A DNA stretch of 64,000 nucleotides from the NCBI RefSeq assembly GCF_902635505.1, contig NC_045427.1, positions 54,958,539 to 55,022,538 on the forward strand, written 5' to 3'. Below the pieces are notes generated by a model, which made no database searches, had not been told where the DNA came from, and saw only the letters and a program-made list of their open reading frames with translations. Numbering within the stretch: position 1 is the first letter of the stretch; each line of letters opens with the position of its first letter. Positions 32,640-44,095 of the stretch are shown in pieces. The translations under genes were made by a program, and so were the position numbers. The DNA is from Sarcophilus harrisii. Taxonomy: Eukaryota > Chordata > Mammalia > Dasyuromorphia > Dasyuridae.

Positions 32640-33115
32640 TTGATTGTTTCAAAATGACACAGTGGAGCCTGAACACAAGAGCTTGGGGTGACAGGATGCT
32701 TGGTTACCCAATGCCATTCTTGATTAGTCAACATTCCATCTGCAACAATACAGCTGAGATTTATTTAACCCAAGTATTGATTCGCATAATATTTTCTGCT
32801 GGGTCATCACAACAACACACCCATCTCTAGCCTTTCCCAATTCGTAACTCTATTAGTGATTCTGTTCCTTAACTGATTATTTCCTGCACCCCAAAAACAC
32901 ACACACACACTTTCCATATTTTAATAAGGGAAGATAATCACATTCAAAACAAACCTATGAACAGATCAATCAGAAAAGAGACATTTGGAGCTATCAAGAA
33001 AGTATCCAGACTTTTCTTGACCATATATCCCTATTAGTAAAAATTATGAGCACCCACTTCCAATATTTGCGTATTGATTTATTTATAAATTATATAAACG
33101 TATTCCTGAATTAAG
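32640..33115. other. no recognised element
   Basis: Contains a short AC microsatellite (32896-32910). Otherwise unassigned. Confidence 0.4.
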
Positions 33116-33119
33116 CAAC

Positions 33120-33315
33120 TAGCCTAGCCTAGTTCAGTGGATAGAGCATTGGGACTGTAAAATCTAGCCTCGGACCCTAGCTGTGTGACCTTGGGCATGG
33201 CATTTAATCTCTGCTTGCCTTAATCTACTGGAGAAGGAAATGGTAAACCACTCCAAGTATCTTTTCACAGGGCCATGAAGAGTTGGGTATGACTGAATGA
33301 CTAAACAGTAACTCC
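33120..33315 (+). mobile_element. MAR1 SINE, slightly shortened
   Basis: 'gttcagtggatagagcattg', 'agctgtgtgaccttgggcat', 'ctggagaaggaaatggtaaa' and 'gagttgggtatgactgaatg'. Confidence 0.75.
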
Positions 33316-33394
33316 CAAACTAATAATTATGTATATCATAAAATTTATCCAAAAGTAGACATTTACAAAGATCAAGATAAAGATGACACAATAG

Positions 33395-33560
33395 TTCCTC
33401 CTAATTGTGAATGGAGTCAGTGGAATTTATTAGAACACAGGTGAGATGGTCACCTTTAGGAAAATCATCTATATGGAGATTGGATTGGAGGAAGGAGAGG
33501 TCCGTGGCAAGGAGACCAATTAGGTGTCTATTCCAAAGTTCTAGAGCAAAGGTTAAACAC
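33395..33560 (-). mobile_element. L2 LINE fragment
   Basis: 'aatcatctatatggagattg', 'gagaccaattaggtgtctat' and 'aggtgagatggtcaccttta' match the reverse of L2. Confidence 0.5.
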
Positions 33561-33754
33561 TGTGTTAAAACTGCAAAACTCCCAAGTGCTGTTTGAACCA
33601 GATTAAAATGTAATTGGAAGATATTTAGAAAAATAAGCAAAAATACAATGAATTACATTTTAAAACTAAGTCAATGTGCTGCCCACTGGGACACTTTATG
33701 TATGCATTAGTAGCCCCTGGTTTTGTTTGGATTTGATACTACTGGCGTAGAGAC

Positions 33755-33944
33755 CAGATTCTTAAATTATGTTTCATGATCCCATATGGGGACTCATAAC
33801 TGAATGCAGGGGTTGTGAAATTATGATTTATTATGAGTAAATGTTCAATTTATATACCTACTCTATACACCTACACACCTGGGATCATGTAAAAATTTTC
33901 CAGGTAAAAAGAGGTCATGAATAGAAAAAGTTTAAGAAGCCCTG
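33755..33944. mobile_element. hAT-type DNA transposon, non-autonomous
   Basis: Inverted ends 'cagattcttaaa' and 'tttaagaagccctg' with internal 'tgatcccatatggggactca' and 'ggttgtgaaattatga'. About 190 bp with no coding capacity. No 8-bp duplication is legible. Confidence 0.55.
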
Positions 33945-33954
33945 GCCTAGGAAA

Positions 33955-34225
33955 AAGGTTATTAGGGCCTTAATGGTTGTTTGAACACAGAAAAGCTTTG
34001 GAGACAGAAATGACAAGATTTGGCAGCTGATTGTATCTGTAGCAAGAGAGTGAAGAGTAAAAAATGACACTGAGGTTTTATACCTGAGTGAAAGGGAACC
34101 TGAGACTGAAATAGGGAAGGTCAGAAGAGGGGAAAGGTATGGGGGAAAGATAACAGAATGAGATTTATGATGCATTTTGTAACCTATTAATGCTTGTCCA
34201 TTCAGCCCTACTGACTGTTCTGCCA
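33955..34225 (-). mobile_element. L2 LINE fragment
   Basis: 'gacaagatttggcagctgat', 'tgacactgaggttttatacc' and 'tgggggaaagataacagaat' match the reverse of L2. Confidence 0.5.
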
Positions 34226-34785
34226 AAAGTCAGGCTCTGGCCAGAGTCCATCCTGCCTAAGGTGCCTGATGTCCCACAGGTAGTAGGGTGTGGGGATACA
34301 CAAGGAAAAGGTAGGATTGTACCTGCTCAGTGGCTGATGCAGGTACTCCATTCATATTTAGGTTAAATAAAGAAAAGGAGAGAAGTAGGGCTAAAATAGC
34401 CACTGGAGACCATTGTCAGAGAGGCAGAATATTGGGCCAGAATGGATAAAGGTAGATAGTGAACAAACCCTACAATTGGCTATTGTGAGAGAGTTAGGAA
34501 TTGACCTTTTTCCACCTTCTAATCAGAAGTATATCCCTTAGGCTCATGTCACAAACCTCCACAGTGTTGGAGCCCCAACTTTGAAGACTATTGGTAGAAT
34601 GGCTGGTCTGACTCTTGGTCAGTTCTAGGGCATAGTTTCCTCAGAAATTCCACAAACACATTTTCTGGATCCTTCACTCCTAGAACCATTCCATGACTAA
34701 GCCATCCCCTTCTCTTCCTACCTTAGTCTTGAACTGAACTTTTAAAACTGCATAGAACAGGTGGTATGGACCTCACGATCCTATA
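34226..34785. other. no recognised element
   Basis: Unassigned, apparently unique sequence. Confidence 0.35.
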
Positions 34786-34787
34786 TT

Positions 34788-35129
34788 TATCAATCAGTCA
34801 ATCAATCAATTACTAAAGATTTATTTAGCACCTGCTGTGTAAAGCATTATGTTAGGTACAGGAAAACATACATATAGAGCTACATTTATCAATCTATAAT
34901 ATAGGTATATGTGTGATATATGTTTACATACACACACATAAATAATATATAATATATACATACATACATATATATGTATACTTAATACAATGTCCTATAT
35001 ACATATACATATATATGTAAATATATAGATGAAATATATTTATGTATATGTAATATGTATATATTAAATATGGATATGTATATATTTAATATGTATAAAT
35101 TAAATAATACATGAAATATCAATGTGTAC

Positions 35130-35160
<31 letters not shown>

Positions 35161-35665
35161 TATATGAAATATATACAAAATAAGTATCTGGGGAGGGAGA
35201 AATGAAGAAACGTTTGCTGTGGAAGTCTGAGCAAAACTTTGAAGGGAACAAAGGCATTGAAGATGCAGAGATGAGCCAGGAGTGCGTTCCAGAGAGGAGG
35301 GCAGCGGGTCCAGAGAGCCAGGTCAGAGGCCCTGGTGAGGAGATGATGGAAGGTCATGTGTGGCAACAGCAAAAATTCCAGTTTAGCTGGAGGAGTGTGT
35401 TAAGAGTGAAGTAGAATATGGGCTGGAAAGGTAGGTGGGGCCAGGCTGTGAAGAGCTTTCCATGACAAAGAGAGGACCTGATTGGGATTATAGAGTGAAT
35501 TAGGAGCCACAAGGGTTTACTGAGTAGGAGGCTGCCATGTTTTAGATCAAAGCTATGAGCATATGATTTTGGTAGTTGCATGATTTATGGCCTGGAAAGA
35601 AGAAATGCGTGAACCAGGAATTAGGCGGCTATTATTACTCCAGGCTAGAAGTGACAAGAGTCTGA
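34788..35665 (-). mobile_element. L2 LINE 3' half with an AT microsatellite inside
   Basis: 34788-34875 is the reverse terminus ('atttatttagcacctgctgt'). 35190-35665 continues ('ggagtgcgttccagagagga', 'gggccaggctgtgaagagct', 'gaccaggaattaggcggct'-like). 34876-35185 between them is simple repeat. Confidence 0.7.
34876..35185. repeat. AT-rich microsatellite cluster
   Basis: Degenerate tata, tatg and taca tracts, including an uninterrupted TA run near 35131-35152. Confidence 0.8.
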
Positions 35666-35724
35666 ACTGTTCTTATTAGAGCCACCCCACCTCCTTTCAT
35701 GGGAACAGGGAGAACGAAGGCGAG

Positions 35725-35910
35725 TCTAGTCATAGGATTTAGAACTAAAAATTTTTAGTTCTAAATATGGCCTTAGTCCAACATTCTTGTTTTACATCAT
35801 ATGAGCAAGCTGAAGGCTTGTTACCAATAACTAGGAGAACTAGGACTTGAACCCAGAGCCTCTGGCTGACTCTGATCAGGGATTTGTCCACTAAACCACC
35901 ATATGTAATA
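35725..35910 (-). mobile_element. MIR SINE containing a 30-bp palindrome
   Basis: 'aacattcttgttttacatca', 'ctaggacttgaacccagagc' and 'gatttgtccactaaaccacc'. 35737-35766 is a perfect palindrome at its edge. Confidence 0.5.
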
Positions 35911-36234
35911 CTTCTTGCTTCTTCCTCTTCCATCTGTGCTAGGATTTAAAAATCAAAAAGGAAGAGGGAGGGAACAACTAGATCATCTTTAAAGTCTTTC
36001 AACTTGACAATCTTGTGGTTCTGTGGTCCTTCATCTTGTAACTGAGAAAAGACCAAATTGTCTTTGCTTTTTAGACATGGGAGTACAGCCAGTTCACTCA
36101 TGAACATTTCTTTAAAACAACATGACCTTTAGAATACTCATATTGGCTGGATGTTTTGCAATTATGTGTGATCAAAGGTATACAATTATTATATTTTCTT
36201 ACAGAGTAGCTTACTGCCATTCAATGCAGGAGCA

Positions 36235-36405
36235 TAGATTTGGAGTTAGAAAGAACCCCAGAAGCCACTTCATTTTATAGATGAAGAAATTGAGGTTCTG
36301 AGATACAAAGGACTTGTCCAAGGTCACACTGGTCTTAGGCAAAAGGGCCACGATTTGTATTCAGCTCCTGATCATAGATCCAAGGTTCTGTCCACCATAC
36401 CATAC
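36235..36405 (-). mobile_element. MIR SINE
   Basis: 'ccacttcattttatagatga', 'gacttgtccaaggtcacact' and 'ccaaggttctgtccaccata'. Confidence 0.7.
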
Positions 36406-36507
36406 AATCTTGTGCTTCTCTTAAACTCAAAATAATCTGTCAAAGAGCCAATTTCTCCATGCTTTGTGTGCATCTAATTGTAAAAACCAAATAAACCCTT
36501 AAAATCT

Positions 36508-36600
36508 CAGTTGTTGTTGTTGAGTCGTTTCAATCAAGTCCAAAATTTCATGACACCATTTGGAGGTTTCTTGGCAAAAATACAGAAGGGGTTTTGTGTT
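36508..36600 (-). mobile_element. MAR1 SINE, 3' end only
   Basis: 'gttgttgttgttgagtcgtt', 'atgacaccatttggaggttt' and 'cttggcaaaaatacagaa'. Confidence 0.7.
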
Positions 36601-36689
36601 GGTCTAATAATACAGATGGACATTATGTGCACTCTTGCAAGCCAATATGGCAAAAGCAAAGAACTGTGGATGTGAACCCTACCCCTTTA

Positions 36690-36918
36690 AGCACCAATAA
36701 TAACAGTTAACATTTGATTTGCCAAACCCTTTGCAGATATTTTTTCATTTGGGCCTCATGATAACCCTGGCAGGTAGGCATTCTATGTATTATCATCCCT
36801 AATTTACAGATGAGGAAAATAATATTAAAGAAGATTAAGTAAGTCTAGTAAGCGTCAGAGGTAGGACTCAAATTTCGGTATCTTTTACTATAAATCCAGT
36901 GCTCTTTCTACTATTTCC
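36690..36918 (-). mobile_element. MIR/THER-type SINE
   Basis: 'gcctcatgataaccctggca', 'ctaatttacagatgagg' and 'aatccagtgctctttctac'. Confidence 0.65.
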
Positions 36919-37174
36919 AAGAGAATAAATAAATTATCCCAACCCCTAACATCCTTCCTTTTGTAGGTCTCAAAGGAGCATCAATGTAGAGGTGATCTAG
37001 ACTAATTTCATAGGTAAAGAAACAGATCTACAGAGTGGACACAGACGCCAGAATAAAGGCATTTTTCACTGCCCCTCTGTGTCCTTGAGAATCACTAAAA
37101 GTGCTTGAATCATAATTATATGTATGAATTCAGTTCACAGATTGCCATCTGATCTGGGATGTCATATTCAATCA

Positions 37175-37392
37175 ATCAGTAATAATAACAGCACTTGTAT
37201 GATGCTTTACATCTTGAAAAGTGCTTTACAAATATCTCAACCCTGGGAAATATGCTATTATCAACCCTGTTTTACAGATAAGGAAATTCAGGTAAACAGC
37301 GGCTTGCCGAGGGTCACACAGCTAGTAAGTGTTTGAAGTCATATTTGAACTTTGGTCTTCCTGACTGTAGATCCAGTATTCAATCCACAAAC
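37175..37392 (-). mobile_element. MIR/THER-type SINE
   Basis: 'gaaaagtgctttacaaatat', 'cctgttttacagataaggaa' and 'gagggtcacacagctagtaa'. Confidence 0.75.
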
Positions 37393-38224
37393 ATTTAATG
37401 AACACCTATTGTGTTTATTATAAAATACACAACCTCAGTTACCTTTCTCAATTTCATTTTTGTCACAAAACCAGACAATCAAAGCATTTTGGGAGAACTT
37501 TGGGGGAATATCTGAGTTCACAAATAAGAGGAGGGGGGAAAAAACCTTCCCCAACCTCAGATAGTCCCAAATTGCCAGTGTCTTGCAGGGTGAGCTTAGG
37601 AGCCAGCAGCATGTTGTCAATCAATGATTCCTTGCTTACAAGAAGTACTATCAGAGATATTAATAACATGATGAATGGAAAAGGAGTTGGGATGATATTT
37701 TGACACAGACAGGCTAAGGGATAAATAGGATAAATATTGCCTTGTTAAAAACACCCTAGAGGATGACCTCTGGAACTTTAGGTAGAGCTTCTAACAGAAG
37801 ATTTATGGAAGGATGGGGGTGAGAAGCCCACAGGTTTTGAAGACCATGGATGAAATGTAGTTCTATCCTAATGGAAGGTGTGGCCCGACTGATGAGAGCA
37901 CAGATCCATTTAAAAGTTTAAAAAATGGAAAAACAAAGATCTGGTCATAGAAGCAGGAGAATGCCATTTTAGGGAGGAGGAGAGTAAGGAAAGCTTCCAT
38001 CCTATGTGGCAATGGCTATGATCAATGTGGCGTCATTCTAGAGAGAATATCTTGGATCATGGAAACGTACCGGTCAAGTCACCTGATTTACTGATTTATA
38101 TAATTCTAATTAACAAAATTCTTTATGACAACTAGACAGGTCTTCCATGCAAGGAATGGTGGTTAGAAATGGTCAGCAATATTCTCGGGAACATCACACT
38201 AAAGACCATTTCATAATTAATTTT
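37393..38224. other. no recognised element
   Basis: No exon or clear repeat. 37740-38180 has the feel of an old dispersed repeat but I cannot name it. Confidence 0.3.
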
Positions 38225-38360
38225 TGTATTTTCCTGACTTTAATCCATTAGATTGTAAGCTCCTCAAAGGCAGGAACTCTATTTTGTCTCTTTGTATCCC
38301 CAGCATCTGGCACAGTGCCTGGCACATAGAAAGTCCTTAATAAATGTTTATTGATGGCTG
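38225..38360 (+). mobile_element. L2 LINE 3' end, well preserved
   Basis: 'attgtaagctcctcaaaggc', 'ctctttgtatccccagcatc', 'tggcacagtgcctggcacat' and 'ccttaataaatgtttattga' follow the L2 terminus closely. Confidence 0.8.
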
Positions 38361-39350
38361 GTCATTTTTTCTGGTTTTTGCTTTCTGGGTCTGGAATATT
38401 AACCTCTCGTGGAAAATGATGAGATGTGACAGGTTGGAGAATCTCACCCATCTACACATCAGCACTCTCCCTAGAGGAGTATAGCCCAGAGGCAAACCAT
38501 GTGATCACTCTGTGTGGTTTTCCCCCACACCACATCACTATTTTTGCCCAGGTGAAATCTAGTGCAAATGAATGACAAAGGAATCCTCAAGGAAAGTGCA
38601 ATTGTCACGGGAGGCTAACATGTAGCCTGAGGGAATACGGAAAGGAAAGAGGGGATTCTCTCACAAGGCAATCAGTCCCTTTTTTTCTCCTCCGAATTGC
38701 TGCTCTCATGACTCTGTATGTCAGGCCTTTTGACAGCACCAGCTGGCAGTGCAATCTCCGTCATTCCCTGGTCCCTGAAACAGACCCAGAGCAATTGCCC
38801 CAATTTTCTGTACCTGATGGACAGCTATACTCTCCAGAGTAAAGCAGCAGATCCACCTTGAGACTCACAATGATTTCTTGGAATTCGCTATGGAGTGTGA
38901 ACATTGGACCAAAAAAAAAATACTTAAAATAGAAGGAATGAGGTCACAGGAGACAGTATAGGGGACAAAAGAGCAAAGGAGATGTGAGAAGGAACCTACA
39001 GGGCAAAGAGCCAAGTCAGACAGGCAAAGACCAGGAATTTCCTTAGAAGAAACAGTTCATATGTCAGTCTCTCCCATGCACTGCAACATCTTAATTTGGA
39101 ATGACTACTTTACTAACCCTGCTCACTCTCTATGCAAGTTCCTTGTCATTCAAGATTTGCAGAATTACCAAAGCATCACTGGTTCTCCTCTATGGAATAC
39201 TCAGCTTATTGGCTGAAGGGAAAGGTCCTGTCATTTTGATTTCACTCATTTGTGGACATAGTATAATGTCAAAAAGGTGAGATCAGAAAGAAAAGATGAA
39301 CTTCACATGGCCAATCAGATTCTGAGCATCATCAAGAGAGTTAGGATAAA
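38361..39350. other. repeat-free stretch, function unknown
   Basis: Nearly 1 kb without a repeat I recognise. 38690-38890 has balanced composition. No convincing exon. Candidate for conserved non-coding sequence. Confidence 0.35.
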
Positions 39351-39353
39351 CCA

Positions 39354-39532
39354 TAGCATCTAACTATGGGGCAGTGCTGGATTTGAAGTTAGGGGAGTTG
39401 GATTCAAAGCCAGCTCTTCCACTTACCATCTCTGTAATTTTACACTTTACATCTCTAGACCTCAGTTCCCTCATCCCCAATGAAGACATTGAACTATATG
39501 CTCTTTTTCAGTTCTGAAGTCATGGTCCTATC
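39354..39532 (+). mobile_element. MIR SINE
   Basis: 'ggattcaaagccagctcttc', 'acttaccatctctgtaattt' and 'tagacctcagttccctcatc'. Confidence 0.65.
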
Positions 39533-39605
39533 ATACTATGTTCATGATATGTGTCATCTTTCCTAATCCCCTTAAGTCTTTAATTTCTTGCCTTCCTCAA
39601 ATTAT

Positions 39606-39965
39606 GACAGATAGATAGATATCAATATCAATTAGATAGATGATAGATGTAATAGATAGATGATAGATAGACAGACAGACAGATAGATATTATACAGACT
39701 AGATAGATGATTAGTTAGATAGAAAGATGGACAGACAGGTTTTATATAGGCAGATTAGATAGATAATAGAGGGATGTTAGATTGACAAATAGACAGATAG
39801 ATGTTATATAGACAGACTAGATAGATGATAGATGTTAGACGTTAAATAGATGGACAGACAGATAAATAAGATATTATATAGACATGATAGATATTAGAAA
39901 AATAGTAAACAGATGATACATAGACATGAAATAGATGATAGAGAGATGTTAGGTGGATATAGATC
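39606..39965. repeat. GATA/GACA satellite with higher-order structure
   Basis: Degenerate gata and gaca units. A longer motif containing 'ttata' and 'agactagatagatga' recurs at 39690, 39742, 39804 and 39874. Confidence 0.85.
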
Positions 39966-40254
39966 TATGTTATATATTTATGAGAACAGAGTTTGGTAGG
40001 AGTCTAATAGTTATATAATGGATAGAAGATTATGGTTAGATATAGATTAGAGTTAGGGGTCCAATTAGGTTACATATGGAATATATATGTAAACATATAT
40101 ACTTATCCAGGGATGCATATACTTAGATATTTATATGTGATGCGAGAAGGAAAACTCCTTAAAGGGAGAAACTGTTTATCCATTTTTCTTTGTATTTCAA
40201 AGCTGTCAGCCTGAAGGTACCACCAGCATATCTAAGTTACTGACATAGAAGACA
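39966..40254. other. no recognised element
   Basis: AT-rich edge of the GATA tract, then unassigned sequence. Confidence 0.35.
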
Positions 40255-40320
40255 AAGAAAAGAAAAGACTAAAAAAGGGAGGGAGGGAGAAAGGAAGGGA
40301 GGAAAAAGGCTAAGAGGGGA
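40255..40320. repeat. purine-rich GA tract
   Basis: 'gggagggagggagaaaggaa' and similar, about 65 nt. Confidence 0.7.
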
Positions 40321-40434
40321 GAAGAGATTCACCCTTGAAGCCATAAAGCACCAGGTCCAGATCCTACCTGTGCAATGTCCCAGCTATGCAAAGCTAAACA
40401 AGTTACTTCATCCCTCAAATCTTTTGGATGGAGG

Positions 40435-40632
40435 TATCAAACCTGTGGCTCACAATGGTCCCAAGGGCAGTCTGAACCAGATGTTCCTATCTCATATTAA
40501 TGTGTCTCTGTACTAATTAAAAAAGAAAATATAAACATATGTGGTTTTCTAATTCAATATGAGGCCCTCAGAGATCCTTATTGTGTGCTTTAGTGATCCT
40601 CATTTCTATTTCAGTAGGACACCAGTGCTCTA
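40435..40632. mobile_element. hAT-type DNA transposon, non-autonomous
   Basis: Left end 'ggtatcaaacctgtggctca', right end 'tttcagtaggacaccagtg', internal 'atatgaggccctcagagatc'. It resembles the mammalian hAT elements whose ends read 'gtgtcaaac'. Weakly supported. Confidence 0.45.
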
Positions 40633-40734
40633 GACAACTCTCTAAAATTATGAATTGCAGACAAAAGAGTCAACATGAATCAATTTGGTTTCTTTGTCCG
40701 TATGTTCCCTATGATGATAAAAAACACAGATTCA

Positions 40735-40800
40735 CTTTCCTGTTTCTACACATTCCAGAATCTTGCACACAGTAGATACTTAATAAATGCCCACTGTATG
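40735..40800 (+). mobile_element. L2 LINE 3' terminus
   Basis: 'cttgcacacagtagatactt' and 'aataaatgcccactg'. Confidence 0.55.
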
Positions 40801-40884
40801 GTAATATTGCACACAGTTTAATCAGCACTTCTCAACAAAATGACAAAATAGCCTTTCAGAGAAAGAAAATTAAAATAATCAAGG

Positions 40885-41225
40885 AAATGGAGTAGTTGTG
40901 AGGGTAGGACAGATTAGGATTGTTCAGTCTGAATAAATAAATAAATGGGGTGGAGAGAGAGAGAAAGAGACAGACAGAGACAGAGACATAAAAACACAGA
41001 GAGACAGAGAGAAAGAGAGAGGGAAAGAGGGAGAGATGGAGGAAGAGAGAGGAAAGGAAGGAAGGAGGGAGGGAGAAGAGAAAGAAAAGAGAGAGAAAAA
41101 GAATGCAACAGGCTAAGAAGAGATAGGATTAAATCTTATAATATCATTAATAATGTAAACAGAGTTCTTTCTGCCAAATCCCAGAATACCACAACTAGAG
41201 GAGAACCTTCTAAAAGTTCATAGAA
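40885..41225 (+). mobile_element. L3/CR1 fragment interrupted by a GA repeat
   Basis: 40885-40935 ('acagattaggattgttcagt') and 41108-41225 ('gataggattaaatcttataa', 'gagttctttctgccaaatcc') look like successive CR1 3' sequence. Confidence 0.45.
40936..41107. repeat. GA/GACA/GGAA purine microsatellite
   Basis: About 170 nt of pure or nearly pure purine on the + strand. Confidence 0.9.
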
Positions 41226-41469
41226 AAGAATTTTCAGGTAAATAAATGAAAATGTTTATTTACACAATAATAACAATAACAATGTTTGTAGAATTCATTA
41301 CCTTTCATGTATCAAGAAAGGTAAATATGTAAATATGCTCAAGATAAATTTAAACAAGTTCACAGATGTGAGAACTATAATGGGTGATGAACATGAGAAG
41401 CTGGGCATCCAGGATGACCTCACTACCCAATAGCAAGAGAAATGGAGCTAAAAGCTGAACTAATGTGAC

Positions 41470-41660
41470 ATTTCTTATGTTCTAAAGTGGATTTGGAATC
41501 TAAAGAACTAAATTCCAGTCTTGCCTCCTGCCATTTGCTGTCTGTCTTAGACAAATAGTTTCCATTCCATCCTCCAGTCTTAAGTATCTCCACCTATAAA
41601 ATAAGGGGGTTGATCTAAATGACCTCAAAGCTCATCTTTGGGTATAAAAGTCCTATAGCA
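41470..41660 (+). mobile_element. MIR SINE
   Basis: 'gccatttgctgtctgtctta', 'tctccacctataaaataagg' and 'aatgacctcaaagctcatct'. Confidence 0.6.
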
Positions 41661-41734
41661 GTGATGAGAGTAAGGAGCACTAGAGGTAATGTTATTCAGT
41701 ATCTATATGTAGTTTTCTAGCTTGCCTCTTCCTC

Positions 41735-41832
41735 CTTCCCTCCCTCCCTTCTCTGTTCATTCAACTATTATTTCTCTGTCTCTCTCTGTCTCTGTCTCTC
41801 TCTGTCTCTGTCTCTCTCTGTCTCTCTCTCAT
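41735..41832. repeat. CT/TCTG pyrimidine microsatellite
   Basis: 'ccttccctccctcccttctc' then alternating tctg and tctc units. Confidence 0.9.
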
Positions 41833-42304
41833 TCATCATCTTTGTCAATGATATTTTTGATATACCCGTGGCACCTTCAGGCCTGGCGTAGGCCCATTAG
41901 TGGTTCTCCCAACTAGGAGTGTACTGTGCTGACTCCTATTCTCCAATTACTTCTCTCCTCTGGAAATGAGGCGAGAAGTTGTCACTCCTGATCTCACATT
42001 ACTGTCTCATTTGCCTGATAATCAAAGCATTTTGCTTCTTAATATCTGCTCTACTGTCCTCTCATTACAGACTCAGGCTAACATCTTCCCAAATAAGTCA
42101 GAGCATGGGACATTGTCCTTCATCAGCATGGCAGCAGAGATAGAACATTCAGTTTTTCAAAAGCAGAGCCAGGGACCTGGATAAACTGTCACTGACCCAT
42201 ATGGTCTCAGAACTGGAAGGCATTTCCAGGATTTGAACTGAAATCTACCTACAAAATTCTCCCCCAGTAGTCATTCAGACTTGCCCTTTAGTGAAGAAAT
42301 CACC
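41833..42304. other. no recognised element
   Basis: Unassigned. Confidence 0.35.
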
Positions 42305-42800
42305 AAGCTCCTGAGGCAACTATCTTGCTTTTGAACAACTAATTAATTATTAGAAAGTTTTTCCTTTCATCCAGCCAAAATCTGCCTCTCTGCAACTTTT
42401 GCCCATTGTTCCTATTTCTACCCTCTGAAGCCAAGCAAAATAAGTCTAGCTAGCTCCTACCTCTCAAAACTGTGCTTAGGACAAAATGAAATCATGTAGG
42501 TACATGCTTTGCAAAGCACTATAGAAATACAAGCTACTATTACCAGTGTTACCATTTTCATTATTGTTAACGTATTTTCCAAATAACACTTCAATACTTG
42601 AAAATTGTTCTTGTGCTTCCTCCACTCACAAATCTTTTTTTCTCCAGCTTAAATATCCCCAAATCATTCAAATGATGGATGTCTATATATCCCTTATTTT
42701 CCTAGTAACCCTCCTCCCTCTAGGTTAACATCTTTCCTAAAATGTGGAACCTAAAACTGGACATAATATTTTAGTCATAATTTGTGGTCTGAGTAGGTTG
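42305..42800 (-). mobile_element. L3/CR1 LINE with a MIR tail inside
   Basis: 42350-42450 ('tagaaagtttttcctttcat', 'cctatttctaccctctgaag') and 42565-42800 ('aagctacc'-like, 'ctttcctaaaatgtggaacc') match the reverse CR1 3' region. 42455-42560 is a MIR-like tail ('gctttgcaaagcactataga'). Confidence 0.6.
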
Positions 42801-43210
42801 GAAGAAAACAAAACTTCAGGTAAGCCAATCTAGTGTCCCTTCATGTCTTCAGACTCACTAAACATACATATAACCTTTTATTTTGGGAGGATTTCCAATA
42901 TTCAAAAAAAAATTTAACTTTTAATCATGTTTTATTGATGATCTGATTAATCCATGAACTCCATGATATGGATACTCTCTCTTCTGTGGTACAAATTGTG
43001 ACCTTTCCATTCTTCTTCTTATCTATGTTTTCCAATAAACCTTCCACAGGCAATTCATTCAAATAGTTTTGATCCTTTGAACATTTTGTGGATACCAATA
43101 GAGTATTCTAGCTGTTGAAATGCTCTCCCTCACTCTCATTTTACGTGATTGGCCCATAATTTTGTTTTGTTTTGATCAATCTACAATGTATAAAAATAAC
43201 AATCTAGAAT
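42801..43210. other. no recognised element
   Basis: Unassigned AT-rich sequence. Confidence 0.35.
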
Positions 43211-43430
43211 AGGAGCTCTTAACCTAGGGGTTAACTTTTTAGTGGTCCATGGATAGATAAAAGGGAAGTCTGTTAACTTGGATGTGGAAAAAAACTTTAT
43301 TTTCACCACCTTCTAACTAAAACATAGCATTTCCTATGTTTTAGGAAAGACAAAAAGACAAAACACCTTATGGGCAACACCAGATTTTCAAAGTAGTCCA
43401 TGATACAATGAAGATATTAAGAACCTCTGC
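43211..43430. mobile_element. hAT-type DNA transposon, non-autonomous
   Basis: Inverted ends 'ggagctcttaacctaggggt' and 'ttaagaacctctgc'. Internal 'ttttagtggtccatgg' and 'aagtagtccatgat'. Flanks 'tctagaat' and 'tctagaga' (43203 and 43431) agree at six of eight bases, as a decayed 8-bp hAT duplication would. Confidence 0.65.
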
Positions 43431-44019
43431 TCTAGAGAATATTAAAAATGACAGTCTATTAAAAGTCCTGCTGATTCTCTCTCTGAACCAATTGCTCAGT
43501 CAGTTACTCAAAAGTGATTTTTAATCTGAAGGATAAAAATTCTGTATTTGAAGGCACCAAGAGAACCTTGGGATTTAACCACTCACTTAGTTTACCTAGA
43601 CTTGATCTCAATCAGAAGGAAAAAATAGGTTTCAGCTTAATTACATCTGAGGAAATAGGAATGGGAAGAGAACTCATCCAAGGAGAAAACCAACTAGATA
43701 ATTAGTCAAGTTCTCCTTGATATCATCAACAAAGTTCTAGTCAACAGCCCAGAAAGGCAATCCTAAAGCAATGCCCTCAGGGTCTCCATCTCGATTCAAA
43801 GGTCTAACTCGGGAGAAACTTCTCAAACTAAGGATGATTCTAAATCTAAAAACACATCATAATAATATCATTCTTATATTCTACAGAAATTCAGAAACAA
43901 AATAAAACTCTAGGTCAATTTGCTGAATGTTTAGGATCTAAATTGATCAATCAGTCTAAAGTTGCCCACCTTACATTCAAGTTTTTATTACACTCTAAAC
44001 TCCACCTAACCTTTGCATT
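43431..44019. other. no recognised element
   Basis: Unassigned, AT-rich, possibly unique. Confidence 0.35.
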
Positions 44020-44095
44020 TCTTCTTCCAGCACTTACCACAGTATTCTTTGCACATAACAGGATTTTAAAGATTCTTGTTGATTTGAATTGTATT
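44020..44095 (+). mobile_element. L2/MIR 3' terminus
   Basis: 'ttccagcacttaccacagta' and 'cttgttgatttgaattg'. Confidence 0.45.

Noticed and set aside
39606-39965. CRISPR-like spaced repeats
   Set aside because: The recurring motif is part of a GATA/GACA satellite in an animal genome. Spacers are themselves repeats of unequal length.
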